Source of the DNA: Olsenella_K sp050953285
GTDB taxonomy: Bacteria > Actinomycetota > Coriobacteriia > Coriobacteriales > Atopobiaceae
NCBI GenBank assembly: GCA_050953285.1
Contig: JBMNMK010000001.1
Span: 372,001 to 436,000 of the forward strand
Direction: 5' to 3'
DNA length: 64,000 bases
This document shows, piece by piece, positions 41,628 to 49,877 of this stretch. The notes under the pieces were generated by a model. It saw only the letters and a program-made list of their open reading frames with translations, did not search any database and was not told the DNA's origin. How positions within the stretch are numbered: the first letter of the stretch is position 1; every line of letters starts with the position of its first letter. Both the position numbers and the translations under genes were made by a program.

Positions 41628-42752
41628 ATGGCGGATGTGACGAGAGAAGCGCTTGACGCCCTCGCCGATCGCCTTCACGAGGTAGAGGGGTACTTGCACG
41701 CAGATGACCTCCGCTCTGAGCTGGAGTCGCTTCAGCGCCAGAGTGCTCTGCCGGGATTTTGGGATGATGCGGAGACTGCCAGCAAGACGATGGCGGCTAT
41801 CACGCGCAAGAGCGACGACCTGGAATCCATCGAGCGCGCATGGGCGCTCTATGGGGATGCCGAGGCAGCCTTTGAGCTGGGCAGTGAGACCGAAGATGAG
41901 GATCTTCTCGCCGAGGCGGACGCCAACATGCACAAGCTCGAAGACGTCTTGGGTGAGCTTGAGCTCTCCAGCTGGTTTGTGGGTGAGTTTGACCATGGCG
42001 ACGCTATCGTTAACATCACCCCAGGTCAGGGCGGCCTTGAGGCACAGGACTGGTGCGCCATGCTGCTGCATATGTACGTGCGCTACTGTGAGCGCCGCGG
42101 CTGGAAAGTGACCGTAAACGACGCGCCAACAGCGGAGATCATCGGGATTGATCGGGCTACCTTTACGGTGTCCGGCAAGAATGCCTACGGCATTTTACGC
42201 GCTGAACAGGGCGTGCATCGCCTGGTGCGCATCTCTCCAACGGACGAGAAGAAACGCCGCCAGACGACGTTTGCGGGCGTCGAGGTCTTGCCGGTGCTGC
42301 CCGACGACGTCGAGGTCGATATTGACCCCAAGGACATCCGCGTCGACGTCTACCACGCTACCGGCCACGGCGGGCAGGGTGTCAACACCACCGATTCTGC
42401 CGTGCGCATCACGCACATGCCCACGGGCATTGTGGTGACGTGCCAAAACGAGCGCAGCCAGCTCCAGAACAAGGAGATTGCCATGGGCATCCTGCGCAGT
42501 CGCCTCTATGAGCTGGAGCTTCAGAAACGTGAAGCTACCCTAGATGAGCTGCGCGGGCCCAAGCAGGACATCGGCTTTGGCAGCCAGATTAGAAGTTATG
42601 TGCTCTATCCGTATCAGATGGTAAAAGACCTGCGTACAGGGGTAGAAACAGGAAATGTAGAAGCGGTGCTTGAAGATGGGGATCTCGACCAGTTTGTAAT
42701 TGGGTATCATCGTTGGATGGTCAATGAGGATCGTAGCAGTTCAGATGTGTAG
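41628..42752 (+). CDS. prfB: Peptide chain release factor 2 with an unusual codon-recognition tripeptide
   Basis: A 374-residue RF2, identified by GVHRLVRISP and the RF2-type N-terminal domain (LPGFWDD). The GGQ motif is intact (248-250, HATGHGGQGVN). The tripeptide that reads the stop codon is S-P-T (203-205) instead of the near-universal S-P-F. The gene is a single frame: the programmed frameshift with an early UGA found in many prfB genes is absent. The start at 41628 lies two bases after the secA stop, the common secA-prfB pairing; longer upstream frames run inside secA. Confidence 0.93.
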   Translation: MADVTREALDALADRLHEVEGYLHADDLRSELESLQRQSALPGFWDDAETASKTMAAITRKSDDLESIERAWALYGDAEAAFELGSETEDEDLLAEADANMHKLEDVLGELELSSWFVGEFDHGDAIVNITPGQGGLEAQDWCAMLLHMYVRYCERRGWKVTVNDAPTAEIIGIDRATFTVSGKNAYGILRAEQGVHRLVRISPTDEKKRRQTTFAGVEVLPVLPDDVEVDIDPKDIRVDVYHATGHGGQGVNTTDSAVRITHMPTGIVVTCQNERSQLQNKEIAMGILRSRLYELELQKREATLDELRGPKQDIGFGSQIRSYVLYPYQMVKDLRTGVETGNVEAVLEDGDLDQFVIGYHRWMVNEDRSSSDV

Positions 42753-42879
42753 CATCTGCATGTAGGAGCTGTGGTGAGCCTCTGCAATATCTGTAGGAAT
42801 GGCCTGATATGTAAACAAGAGGCGGTTGCGTCAACTATGCTTATCGCCTGTAGTGCTCCAGAAGAGAAGAGGAGCTTTC

Positions 42880-43968
42880 GTGGCAAGTCATTTTCGTAGT
42901 AATGAGCAGGAAGACAGCATGGAGTCTTCACAGCCGGACGCTAGCGTGCAAGACGCGTCTGCTAAGACTTCGGCTTCGCCAGTGGACGAGAAGAACATGG
43001 ACACGGCACCCGCTGCAAGTGCGGCGGTGCCTGCTGTAGATGGGATGGACTCACCTGCGGCAGGTAGCCAAGAGGATGCCGCAACTACTCAGGTTGTATC
43101 CTCGGCAGTGGCAGAGGATGCGTCCCAGACAGCACCAGAGGTGGCTTCAGTCAGGGTGGTGACCGCAAAGACGGATATTGCGCCTGTCGATGCTCCGACC
43201 ACAGCACCGAGTATGTATGACCCGCTGCGCGGTGACGATTCGGCTATGATCCCGCATACGGGCACGCCGACCATATCGCTTAGAGGCGCCACGGTCATCT
43301 ATCCGGCGCAGCCCAACAAGCCTGCACTTGATGACCTGACGCTCGACATCTATCCGGGAGAGTTCGTCTTTGTTGTTGGGCATTCGGGGTCAGGCAAATC
43401 AACCTTCCTACGCCTTTTGACCAGAGAGATCAAGGCAACAAAAGGTGAGGTCCTTGTCGCGGGGCAAGACCTGACCAAGATGCGCAACTGGAAAGTTCCC
43501 TATCTTAGGCGCCAAATTGGCACCGTCTTTCAGGACTTCAAGCTGCTGCCTGACAAGACGGTTTATGGCAACGTGGCGTTTGCGCTGGAGTGCATTGGCA
43601 AGCCCAGAAGCGTGGTTAAGGCACAGGTACCAGAAGTCCTTCGTCTGGTGGGCCTGGCGGAGAAGATGGACAACTACCCAGACCAGCTCTCTGGTGGTGA
43701 GCAGCAGCGTGTATCGGTTGCGCGCGCAATGGTCAATCGCCCGCCTCTTTTGGTGTGTGATGAACCGACCGGCAACCTTGACCCAGCAATTTCTCTGGGC
43801 ATTATGAAGCTTCTGGATAGAATTAACCGCACAGGAACCACCGTTGTGATGGCTACGCATGACCGCGAGATGGTAGATTCCATGCGCAGACGTGTCATTG
43901 CCCTTGAAGCGGGCCATGTGGTACGCGATCAAGAGAGAGGTGGGTACGGATTTTATGGTTCCCTCTAA
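42880..43968 (+). CDS. ftsE: Cell division ATP-binding protein FtsE with a long acidic N-terminal extension
   Basis: The ABC domain (about 131-362) is typical FtsE: Walker A GHSGSGKST (168-176), FQDFKLLPDKTVYGNVAF, signature LSGGEQQRVSVARAM, Walker B LLVCDEPTGNLDP and the H-loop ATHD. FtsE with FtsX controls septal peptidoglycan hydrolases. About 128 residues precede it, rich in Ala, Ser, Asp and Thr and probably disordered; FtsE is normally about 225 residues. The start is GTG 42880 (GAGGAG); ATG 42919 also has a good site. The 3' end overlaps ftsX by 14 bp. Confidence 0.92.
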   Translation: MASHFRSNEQEDSMESSQPDASVQDASAKTSASPVDEKNMDTAPAASAAVPAVDGMDSPAAGSQEDAATTQVVSSAVAEDASQTAPEVASVRVVTAKTDIAPVDAPTTAPSMYDPLRGDDSAMIPHTGTPTISLRGATVIYPAQPNKPALDDLTLDIYPGEFVFVVGHSGSGKSTFLRLLTREIKATKGEVLVAGQDLTKMRNWKVPYLRRQIGTVFQDFKLLPDKTVYGNVAFALECIGKPRSVVKAQVPEVLRLVGLAEKMDNYPDQLSGGEQQRVSVARAMVNRPPLLVCDEPTGNLDPAISLGIMKLLDRINRTGTTVVMATHDREMVDSMRRRVIALEAGHVVRDQERGGYGFYGSL

Positions 43969-44881
43969 TTTTGGCTACTCAATCCGTGAGGCTGGCCACC
44001 ACATCCACAGAAACTGGTCCACATGCTTAGGCGCTATTGTGACCATCTTCCTTTCACTATTTGTGATTGGTGTATTTGTGCTGGGCTCAGCACTCATCGG
44101 CAATATGGTCGGCGACGTGGAAGACCGAGTGACAATCCAGGCATTTCTAGGTGACAGCGCAGATCAGAGTGCGGTGGATGCCTTCCAGGCAAAAGTGCAG
44201 TCTTGGGAAAATGTTGAATCGGTGACCTATAAGAGCAAAGATGAGGCACTGCAGGAATACCGTGAGACTATGAGTAACCGCAACGCGGAAGATGCTATTG
44301 CAGCGCTAGATGGAGAAAACCCGGTGCCAGCGTCGCTGGTGATCAAGATGTATGACCCTCAGCAAGTTGAATCTGTGGCTGATCGTATTGTGTCGGATGC
44401 GGATTTTGCAAAGATTGCAGATGACCCTGATAACACGTCTGCTTCGGTTCAATACGGGCGAGAGACGGTAGAGCGTCTCTTTAGTGTGACAGCATGGCTG
44501 CGCATCGCCGCAGTTGTGCTGGTTGTGCTCCTTACTTTTGTAGCGTTTGTCTTCATCAACAACACCATCCGTTTGGCTATCAGCGCTCGCCGGCGTGAGA
44601 TTGCCATTGAGCGCCTCGTAGGTGCATCAAATGGCTTTATTCGTGGGCCGTTCATTGCAGAGGGCGCTATCGAAGCCATCATTGGATCGCTGCTTGCCAT
44701 TGTGGTGCTGCATGTGGGGGCAAGTTATCTTCTTCCGCAGCTTTCCAACAGCTTGCAGTTCTTGAGCTTCAATCTTTCAAGCTCGGTTATGTTTCAAACC
44801 TACATTATCCTTATCGTGATTGGCGTTGTGATTGGCCTCTTTGGCTCTGCTATTGCCATGAGGCGCTATCTCAAGGTCTAG
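43955..44881 (+). CDS. ftsX: Cell division protein FtsX
   Basis: A 308-residue membrane protein with the FtsX topology: a cytoplasmic N-terminus (NFGYSIREAGHHIHRNWST), transmembrane helix 1 (about 28-50), a large extracellular domain (about 52-175) and three more helices (about 180-205, 228-252, 275-297). The cytoplasmic loop ARRREIAIERLVGASNGFIRGPF is the conserved FtsX/MacB-type region contacting FtsE. The extracellular domain is what engages hydrolases or their activators. The ATG at 43955 is inside the ftsE 3' end. Confidence 0.94.
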   Translation: MVPSNFGYSIREAGHHIHRNWSTCLGAIVTIFLSLFVIGVFVLGSALIGNMVGDVEDRVTIQAFLGDSADQSAVDAFQAKVQSWENVESVTYKSKDEALQEYRETMSNRNAEDAIAALDGENPVPASLVIKMYDPQQVESVADRIVSDADFAKIADDPDNTSASVQYGRETVERLFSVTAWLRIAAVVLVVLLTFVAFVFINNTIRLAISARRREIAIERLVGASNGFIRGPFIAEGAIEAIIGSLLAIVVLHVGASYLLPQLSNSLQFLSFNLSSSVMFQTYIILIVIGVVIGLFGSAIAMRRYLKV

Positions 44882-45027
44882 CGCGAGAAAAGCGTGCGCC
44901 AGAAAAGTGTGCGCCGCGGGCGTGCCCGCGCGCGCCGCAGGCGAGAAAACAATCTTCGGGCGGCATGGCATCGGCTGTGCCGCCCGTCATCTATCCGTCC
45001 CATTGTGCCCGCGCGAAGGGAGTAGCC

Positions 45028-47064
45028 ATGTCCAGAAAACGTCCGCACCACGGCAAGAGGCGCCACGGCAACCATCCCAAGCCGCATAAGGCGCATCAGT
45101 TTCTGACGGGAACCATAGAGATTTCGGCCCCGGGCATAGCGCAGGTCACCACGGCAGAAGGCACGTTTCGGGTGGCCAAGACAGGTATCCGCGAAGCCAT
45201 GAACAACGACGAGGTCCAGGTGAGTCTGGTGAGCGCGCATGGCCCGGCAGCGCGTGCGGGCGAGAAGGTAGCGTATGTGCAAGGCGTCTTACAGCGCGCT
45301 ACAACCACGTTTGCCGGCGTCTTTTCATATCTGGACCCCCTGGGCGCTGTTGTACCGCTCGACACCAGGATCCAGCGGGACTTCTTTGTCGTCCCACAAG
45401 ACAAAAGCCCTAAGGAGCTGGGTGTTTCTACAGGCGATGTGGTGGTAGCACGCATTATGGAATATCCATCTCGCACAAGTGCCGGTGTGGTCACATTGGA
45501 GCGGCGAGTGGGTTCGGCAGAGGAGCTTGATCTGGGCATAGAGCGCATTATTGCGTCGTATGGCTTACCTGTACATTTTCCGCAACGCGTGCGAGAAGAA
45601 GCTTCGCGCATACATGTGGACGTAGATGCGGCGCTCACGGCTGCCAGCCCTTCTCGCCGCGATCTTAGACAGCTCTTGTGTTTCACCATTGACCCGAGTG
45701 ATGCCAGGGACTTTGACGATGCCATAGGCGCTCAGAAGACATCTTCAGGCTATGAGGTGTGGGTTCACATTGCGGATGTGACACACTATGTGACCTGGGA
45801 TAGCTCTCTCGATCTGGAAGCTCGTCAGCGTACCTGCTCAGTCTATCTGGTTGACCGTGTGCTACCCATGTTGCCAGAAGAGCTTTCCTGTGATGCGTGC
45901 TCGCTCAAGCCTCACCAAGACCGTCTAGCCATGAGTGTCCACCTGACGCTCAACAGGAATGGAGAGGTGGTTTGTGTGGAGGCAATGCCTTCCGCCATAT
46001 GTTCTTCCGCGCGACTCACCTACGATGTGGTTGATGGCGTTCTGGCAGATAAGACCCGAGCGCACGCCCTGCATGCTGACGGCAAGATGGCCAGCAAGAT
46101 ACTGGCAAGCATCTGCATGCTCGATGAAGTGGCTCGCTTGCGCACGCGCATTCGCCACGCGCGGGGAGCTTTGGATTTTGATACCAAAGAAGCCCGGGTA
46201 GAGCTGGATCAGAACAACAAACCAACGGGGGTGAATGTCAGACAAAAGACGCCCGCAACTTCTTTGGTTGAAGAAGCTATGCTCATGGCAAACGAAGCCG
46301 TAGCATCTATGCTTGCCAGCCAGGACCTTATCAGTGCATATCGTGTGCACGAGCCACCAGCCCCCGAAGACTTACAGTCTTGTTTGCCAGCGCTAACGGA
46401 GCTTGATCTTGTTAAGTCAGCAGAGCGCGATGCGCTCCTTTCAGGTTCTCCATCAGCAATTTTGGCGGTGCTTAAGCGTGCAAAGGAAACCCCTGGTGAA
46501 TATTTAGCAAATTCACTTCTGCTTCGCGCACAGCGTCGTGCTGTCTACGCACCTCATAACCTTGGGCATTACGCACTTGGTGCTGCTGCATACTGCCACT
46601 TCACCTCTCCTATCAGGCGATATGCGGACATAATGGTACATCGCCGCCTGAAGGCGCTTCTTGCTCAGAGAATGAAAACGCCTACTCAGCGCCAGATTGA
46701 AGCTGCGTTGCCTCACATCTGCCACGCGTGTTCAGAGCGTGAGCGCATTGCAGATGCGGCATCGCGCGCCACACAAAAGCTCAAGATGGCAGAGCTTTTC
46801 TCGCAATATATAGGCGAGAAGTTCTCGGGTATTGTGACGGGGCTGGGGAGCGTTGGGATTTTTGTAATGCTGGACGACACCTTGGCAGAAGGTTTGGTAC
46901 CCATGCGTGCGCTTGGTGGAGAATGGTTCTATTTTGATGAGGCACGCCAAACGCTTACCGGAGAATTCTCTGGCAAAGTATGGCGACTTGGACAGCGTGT
47001 GGCGGTACGTGTGAGCGCAATTGATATTGCACAGGGTCATATAGATTTTACCTTGGCCAACTAA
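45028..47064 (+). CDS. rnr: Ribonuclease R (RNB-family 3'-5' exoribonuclease)
   Basis: A 678-residue processive exoribonuclease able to degrade structured RNA; it works with tmRNA-SmpB in trans-translation. The basic N-terminus (MSRKRPHHGKRRHGNHPKPHK) is followed by cold-shock domains, then the catalytic RNB domain with TIDPSDARDFDDAI, which supplies the metal-binding aspartates. The C-terminal S1 domain (FSGIVTGLGSVGIFVMLDD) is present, but the long Lys-rich tail of E. coli RNase R is missing. The ATG at 45028 has GAAGGGAG upstream. Gene order rnr - TPR gene - smpB fits a rescue role. Confidence 0.93.
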   Translation: MSRKRPHHGKRRHGNHPKPHKAHQFLTGTIEISAPGIAQVTTAEGTFRVAKTGIREAMNNDEVQVSLVSAHGPAARAGEKVAYVQGVLQRATTTFAGVFSYLDPLGAVVPLDTRIQRDFFVVPQDKSPKELGVSTGDVVVARIMEYPSRTSAGVVTLERRVGSAEELDLGIERIIASYGLPVHFPQRVREEASRIHVDVDAALTAASPSRRDLRQLLCFTIDPSDARDFDDAIGAQKTSSGYEVWVHIADVTHYVTWDSSLDLEARQRTCSVYLVDRVLPMLPEELSCDACSLKPHQDRLAMSVHLTLNRNGEVVCVEAMPSAICSSARLTYDVVDGVLADKTRAHALHADGKMASKILASICMLDEVARLRTRIRHARGALDFDTKEARVELDQNNKPTGVNVRQKTPATSLVEEAMLMANEAVASMLASQDLISAYRVHEPPAPEDLQSCLPALTELDLVKSAERDALLSGSPSAILAVLKRAKETPGEYLANSLLLRAQRRAVYAPHNLGHYALGAAAYCHFTSPIRRYADIMVHRRLKALLAQRMKTPTQRQIEAALPHICHACSERERIADAASRATQKLKMAELFSQYIGEKFSGIVTGLGSVGIFVMLDDTLAEGLVPMRALGGEWFYFDEARQTLTGEFSGKVWRLGQRVAVRVSAIDIAQGHIDFTLAN

Positions 47065-47244
47065 AAGTCGCGTACGTGATGCATTACATGCGCGCAGGTG
47101 GGTAGTTATGCCAATATAAAGGATATGAGGGAAGAATACGCGGGTCCGCAGCACACAAACATGACCTTTTTTGGAGAGTGGCGTTGTGGGCGGAATGCGT
47201 ACATAAGATAAGCAAGAACTCGTTAGGGTTCTAGGAGGATACAC

Positions 47245-48111
47245 GTGGAACAGTCATTGTTGGCAGAAGAACTCGAGCGCGCCGAGGGCCTCATGGTACA
47301 AGGTGAGACAGAACTTGCCCACGACATGTTGGCCAAACTTGCAGAAGATGCAGAGGAGTATGTAGATAAGAACTGCGCTACCACCAAAGATCAACAGTAT
47401 TTTAGCTTCCCAACAGCGTTTGATTACCTGGCATATGTTCGCGTGGAACAAGACCCTCGCACACTTTTTGACGTGGGCGAACCCTTAGACAGACTCTACG
47501 AAGACTTGGCTCATACAGAGGTCATGCTGGACAATCGGGAAGGGGCTATGGCGGCACTCAAGCAGGCAGTGCGCTGGAATCCTATGGACTGCGCTTCTCG
47601 TCTCAACCTCGCGGAGCTCTATCGCGCCGATGGTGACATCAATGAGTTCCTAGCGCTCACTTACAGCGTTTTTGAACGTGCTAGTGAAACATCGCATCTC
47701 GTACGCGCCTACCTCAATTTTTCTCGTTGGTTTCTTGCGGGAAAACACGACCGGCAGGCGGCAGCGTGTCTTCATGCGGCACAAAGCCTCGAGGGCGAGA
47801 ACCCCGAGCTGGTAGAAGAGTGTGAGCGCGCACGGGATACCAACCATGATCCTAGAACGTTGAGCAAGGCCGAGGCTGAGCAGCTTCTGGAGGACGAGGG
47901 CCTGCCCTATGGCGCCAATGCGGAGATAGCCATCTGCCTTCTGGGTTGTGGTCTGGATGCGGCGCATGCGGGGGATAGGGCTTCTGCTACTACTTACATT
48001 GTTCGCGCGCGTGACCTTGTGGGTGAAGAGATTGCCGAGATGCTTCTGCAGGCGCTCAAAGATGCGGATGATGATTTGAGCGCAGAAACGGGGGCTGAGT
48101 CACGTGCCTAA
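47245..48111 (+). CDS. TPR-repeat protein of unknown function between rnr and smpB
   Basis: A 288-residue soluble, acidic protein made of helix pairs resembling tetratricopeptide repeats (AHTEVMLDNREGAMAALKQ then AVRWNPMDCASRLNLAELYR; a further repeat at about 150-175). No catalytic motif or signal peptide is visible. The start is GTG 47245, well supported by AGGAGG. It overlaps the smpB start by eight bases, so translation of the two is probably coupled. The conserved-looking slot between rnr and smpB suggests a link to RNA decay or ribosome rescue, but this is only context. Confidence 0.75.
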   Translation: MEQSLLAEELERAEGLMVQGETELAHDMLAKLAEDAEEYVDKNCATTKDQQYFSFPTAFDYLAYVRVEQDPRTLFDVGEPLDRLYEDLAHTEVMLDNREGAMAALKQAVRWNPMDCASRLNLAELYRADGDINEFLALTYSVFERASETSHLVRAYLNFSRWFLAGKHDRQAAACLHAAQSLEGENPELVEECERARDTNHDPRTLSKAEAEQLLEDEGLPYGANAEIAICLLGCGLDAAHAGDRASATTYIVRARDLVGEEIAEMLLQALKDADDDLSAETGAESRA

Positions 48112-48571
48112 GCGTCAGAAAAAGTCCATAGCAAGGAATAAATCTGCCTATCATGCCTATTTTATTGATGAGACGTTTGAGGCGGGGTTGGTGCTTACTG
48201 GCACCGAGGTGCGTAGCTTGCGTGAGCGTGGCTGCCAGATCACGGATGCCTTTTGTCAAATTCGCGGCGGTGAGGCGTGGCTGATAGGTGTACATATCCA
48301 CCCATATTCCAACGGAAGTATTTGGAATGTAGATCCCGATCGCAAACGCAAGTTGCTCTTACACCGCAGGCAAATACGCTATTTGGGGCAAAAATTGCAA
48401 ATGCAAGGGTATGCACTTGTGCCAGTTGAGCTCTATTTTGATGAGGACAACCGTGTGAAGTTGGCAATTGGGCTGGGCAGAGGAAAGAAGCTCTACGATA
48501 AGCGGCAGGATATTGCTGCACGACAAGTAGAGCGAGATATCCAGAGGGCGCTAAAAGAGCGGAGCAGATAA
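48104..48571 (+). CDS. smpB: SsrA-binding protein SmpB
   Basis: A 155-residue RNA-binding protein that delivers tmRNA to stalled ribosomes. Typical features are KSIARNKSAYHAYFIDETFEAGLVLTGTEV (near the N-terminus), the RNA-binding loop around GSIWNVDPDRKRKLLLHRRQI and the basic C-terminal tail KKLYDKRQDIAARQVERDIQRALKER, which mimics mRNA in the entry channel. The start is GTG 48104, overlapping the upstream TPR gene. The tmRNA gene is about 4 kb downstream on the other strand. Confidence 0.97.
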   Translation: MPKRQKKSIARNKSAYHAYFIDETFEAGLVLTGTEVRSLRERGCQITDAFCQIRGGEAWLIGVHIHPYSNGSIWNVDPDRKRKLLLHRRQIRYLGQKLQMQGYALVPVELYFDEDNRVKLAIGLGRGKKLYDKRQDIAARQVERDIQRALKERSR

Positions 48572-48621
48572 TGCGCCCAGCACAAATAAGTCATTGAAGA
48601 GATACAAAGATTATCCTATAT

Positions 48622-48660
48622 AAAAAAAGAGGAAGGCTCGTAGTGCGAGACCTTCCTCTT
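48622..48660. terminator. Bidirectional terminator between smpB and rubredoxin genes
   Basis: AGAGGAAGG-CTCG pairs with CGAG-(A)-CCTTCCTCT around a TAGTG loop. On the minus strand it is followed by seven T residues, so it is a strong terminator for the rubredoxin gene; on the plus strand it can serve smpB with a poorer T-run. Confidence 0.85.
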
Positions 48661-48706
48661 CTGTATGAGGACAAGATAAAGATGCTTCGCCAGATGGTGA
48701 AGTTGA

Positions 48707-48850
48707 CTACTCCTCTACAAGCTCAAACATATCGGGACCAACACCGCAAACAGGGCAGACGTAATCCTCAGGAAGTTCTGGAGTATCTACGGTAACTTCG
48801 TAGCCACAAACGGTGCAGCGGAACGTATATGTCTTTTTCTCCTCGGCCAT
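48707..48850 (-). CDS. Short rubredoxin-like iron protein
   Basis: A 47-residue protein with two C-x2-C knuckles: FRCTVCGYEV and YVCPVCGVGPDMFE, which bind a single iron. The loop between the knuckles is about a dozen residues shorter than in classical rubredoxins, so it resembles the rubredoxin module found at the end of rubrerythrins, here free-standing. The ATG at 48850 has GAGAGGGG upstream; the longer frame to 48904 is unlikely. It is monocistronic with its own terminator. An electron-transfer role, perhaps in oxygen or peroxide defence of an anaerobe, is inferred. Confidence 0.85.
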   Translation of the reverse strand: MAEEKKTYTFRCTVCGYEVTVDTPELPEDYVCPVCGVGPDMFELVEE

Positions 48851-49033
48851 AAGTGACCCCTCTCTCTTGTGCTCATTAGCGAGCAAGACCTGCCAACCTG
48901 ACACAATGATTGTTTGAATCGAAACAATCTATACGATGATAGTACCCTATGAAGAGGAATTCCTACCTAGAAAGTCACAAAAATTGAATCTCAGTACAAA
49001 GGTAGAAGTTCTCAATACGCGCTAGCTAGAGCA

Positions 49034-49066
49034 CAAAAAAGGTGGCTACTGTATCGCAGCCACCTT
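49034..49066 (-). terminator. Terminator of the surface protein gene
   Basis: On the minus strand AAGGTGGCT and AGCCACCTT form a stem followed by TTTTTT. It lies about 30 bp beyond the stop codon of the LPXTG-type segment. Confidence 0.88.
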
Positions 49067-49094
49067 AATAGACCAAATGAATCCGTATAAAGCC

Positions 49095-49877
49095 TTAGTT
49101 CATCTTCCTATTTTTGCGAGCGTAGAAAGCCCCGCAAACGAGAGCTAGACCAAGCGTTGCGACAACTGCAATGGCAGCACCATTTGTCATATCACCTGTC
49201 TGTGGAACAGGCTTCCTAGGCGTCTCAGATGTCTGGTCGGTCACGATGAGCTTGGAGCCGTCGGTCTTTACGGTGTTGCCACTTGCGTTATCGACCGTCA
49301 CCGTGCCGTTAGATGTAACCGTAAAGGTGATATCGGTAACTGCCTCATATCCATCAGGAGCAGATACTTCGTGGAAGGTGTAGGTGCCCTCAGTAAGCTC
49401 GATGGTCTTGTTCTTACCGGCCTCGCTGGTCCAAGAAGCTACGACTGTGTCACCACTCTTGATCTGGATTTGAGCACCAGCAATCTCTTCTCCACCAACG
49501 TTGACCTTTGAGAACTCAATGTTGTGCTTAGGCGTCTCAGATGTCTGGTCGGTCACGATGAGCTTGGAGCCGTCGGTCTTTACGGTGTTGCCACTTGCGT
49601 TATCGACCGTCACCGTGCCGTTAGATGTAACCGTAAAGGTGATATCGGTGACTGCCTCATATCCATCAGGAGCAGATACTTCGTGGAAGGTGTAGGTGCC
49701 CTCAGTAAGCTCGATGGTCTTGTTCTTACCGGCCTCGCTGGTCCAAGAAGCTACGACTGTGTCGCCACTCTTGATCTGGATTTGAGCACCAGCAATCTCT
49801 TCTCCACCAACGTTGACCTTTGAGAACTCAATGTTGTGCTTATCCACTGGCGTCAAGTTAATTCGTGCATGCAGTTG
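49095..49877 (-). pseudogene. C-terminal half of a surface protein: two SpaA/Cna-B-like repeats and a sortase signal
   Basis: This stretch is in the same reading frame as the upstream half and is separated from it only by a TAG at 49880-49878. It encodes two near-identical ~104-residue repeats of the prealbumin-like fold used in Gram-positive pilins (FSKVNVGGEEIAGAQ, YTFHEVSAPDGYEAVTD; the Lys and Glu fit an internal isopeptide bond). A sortase signal follows: VPQTG, a hydrophobic helix and a KNRKMN tail. A TTG at 49856 could start translation but has no convincing ribosome-binding site and no signal peptide. Without readthrough this part is probably not displayed. Confidence 0.75.
49219..49840 (-). 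repeat. 312-bp direct tandem repeat encoding adhesin domains
   Basis: Two units begin at 49219 and 49531. Over about 310 bp I find only two differences (gtaact/gtgact and tcacca/tcgcca), both synonymous in effect. The period equals 104 codons, so gain or loss of a unit keeps the frame. Confidence 0.92.

Noticed and set aside
41628..41720. Programmed +1 frameshift in prfB
   Set aside because: The early in-frame UGA and slippery CUU-UGA site are absent; the gene is one continuous frame.
49219..49840. Insertion element or long terminal repeats
   Set aside because: The direct repeats are coding adhesin domains in frame, with no transposase or flanking target duplication.
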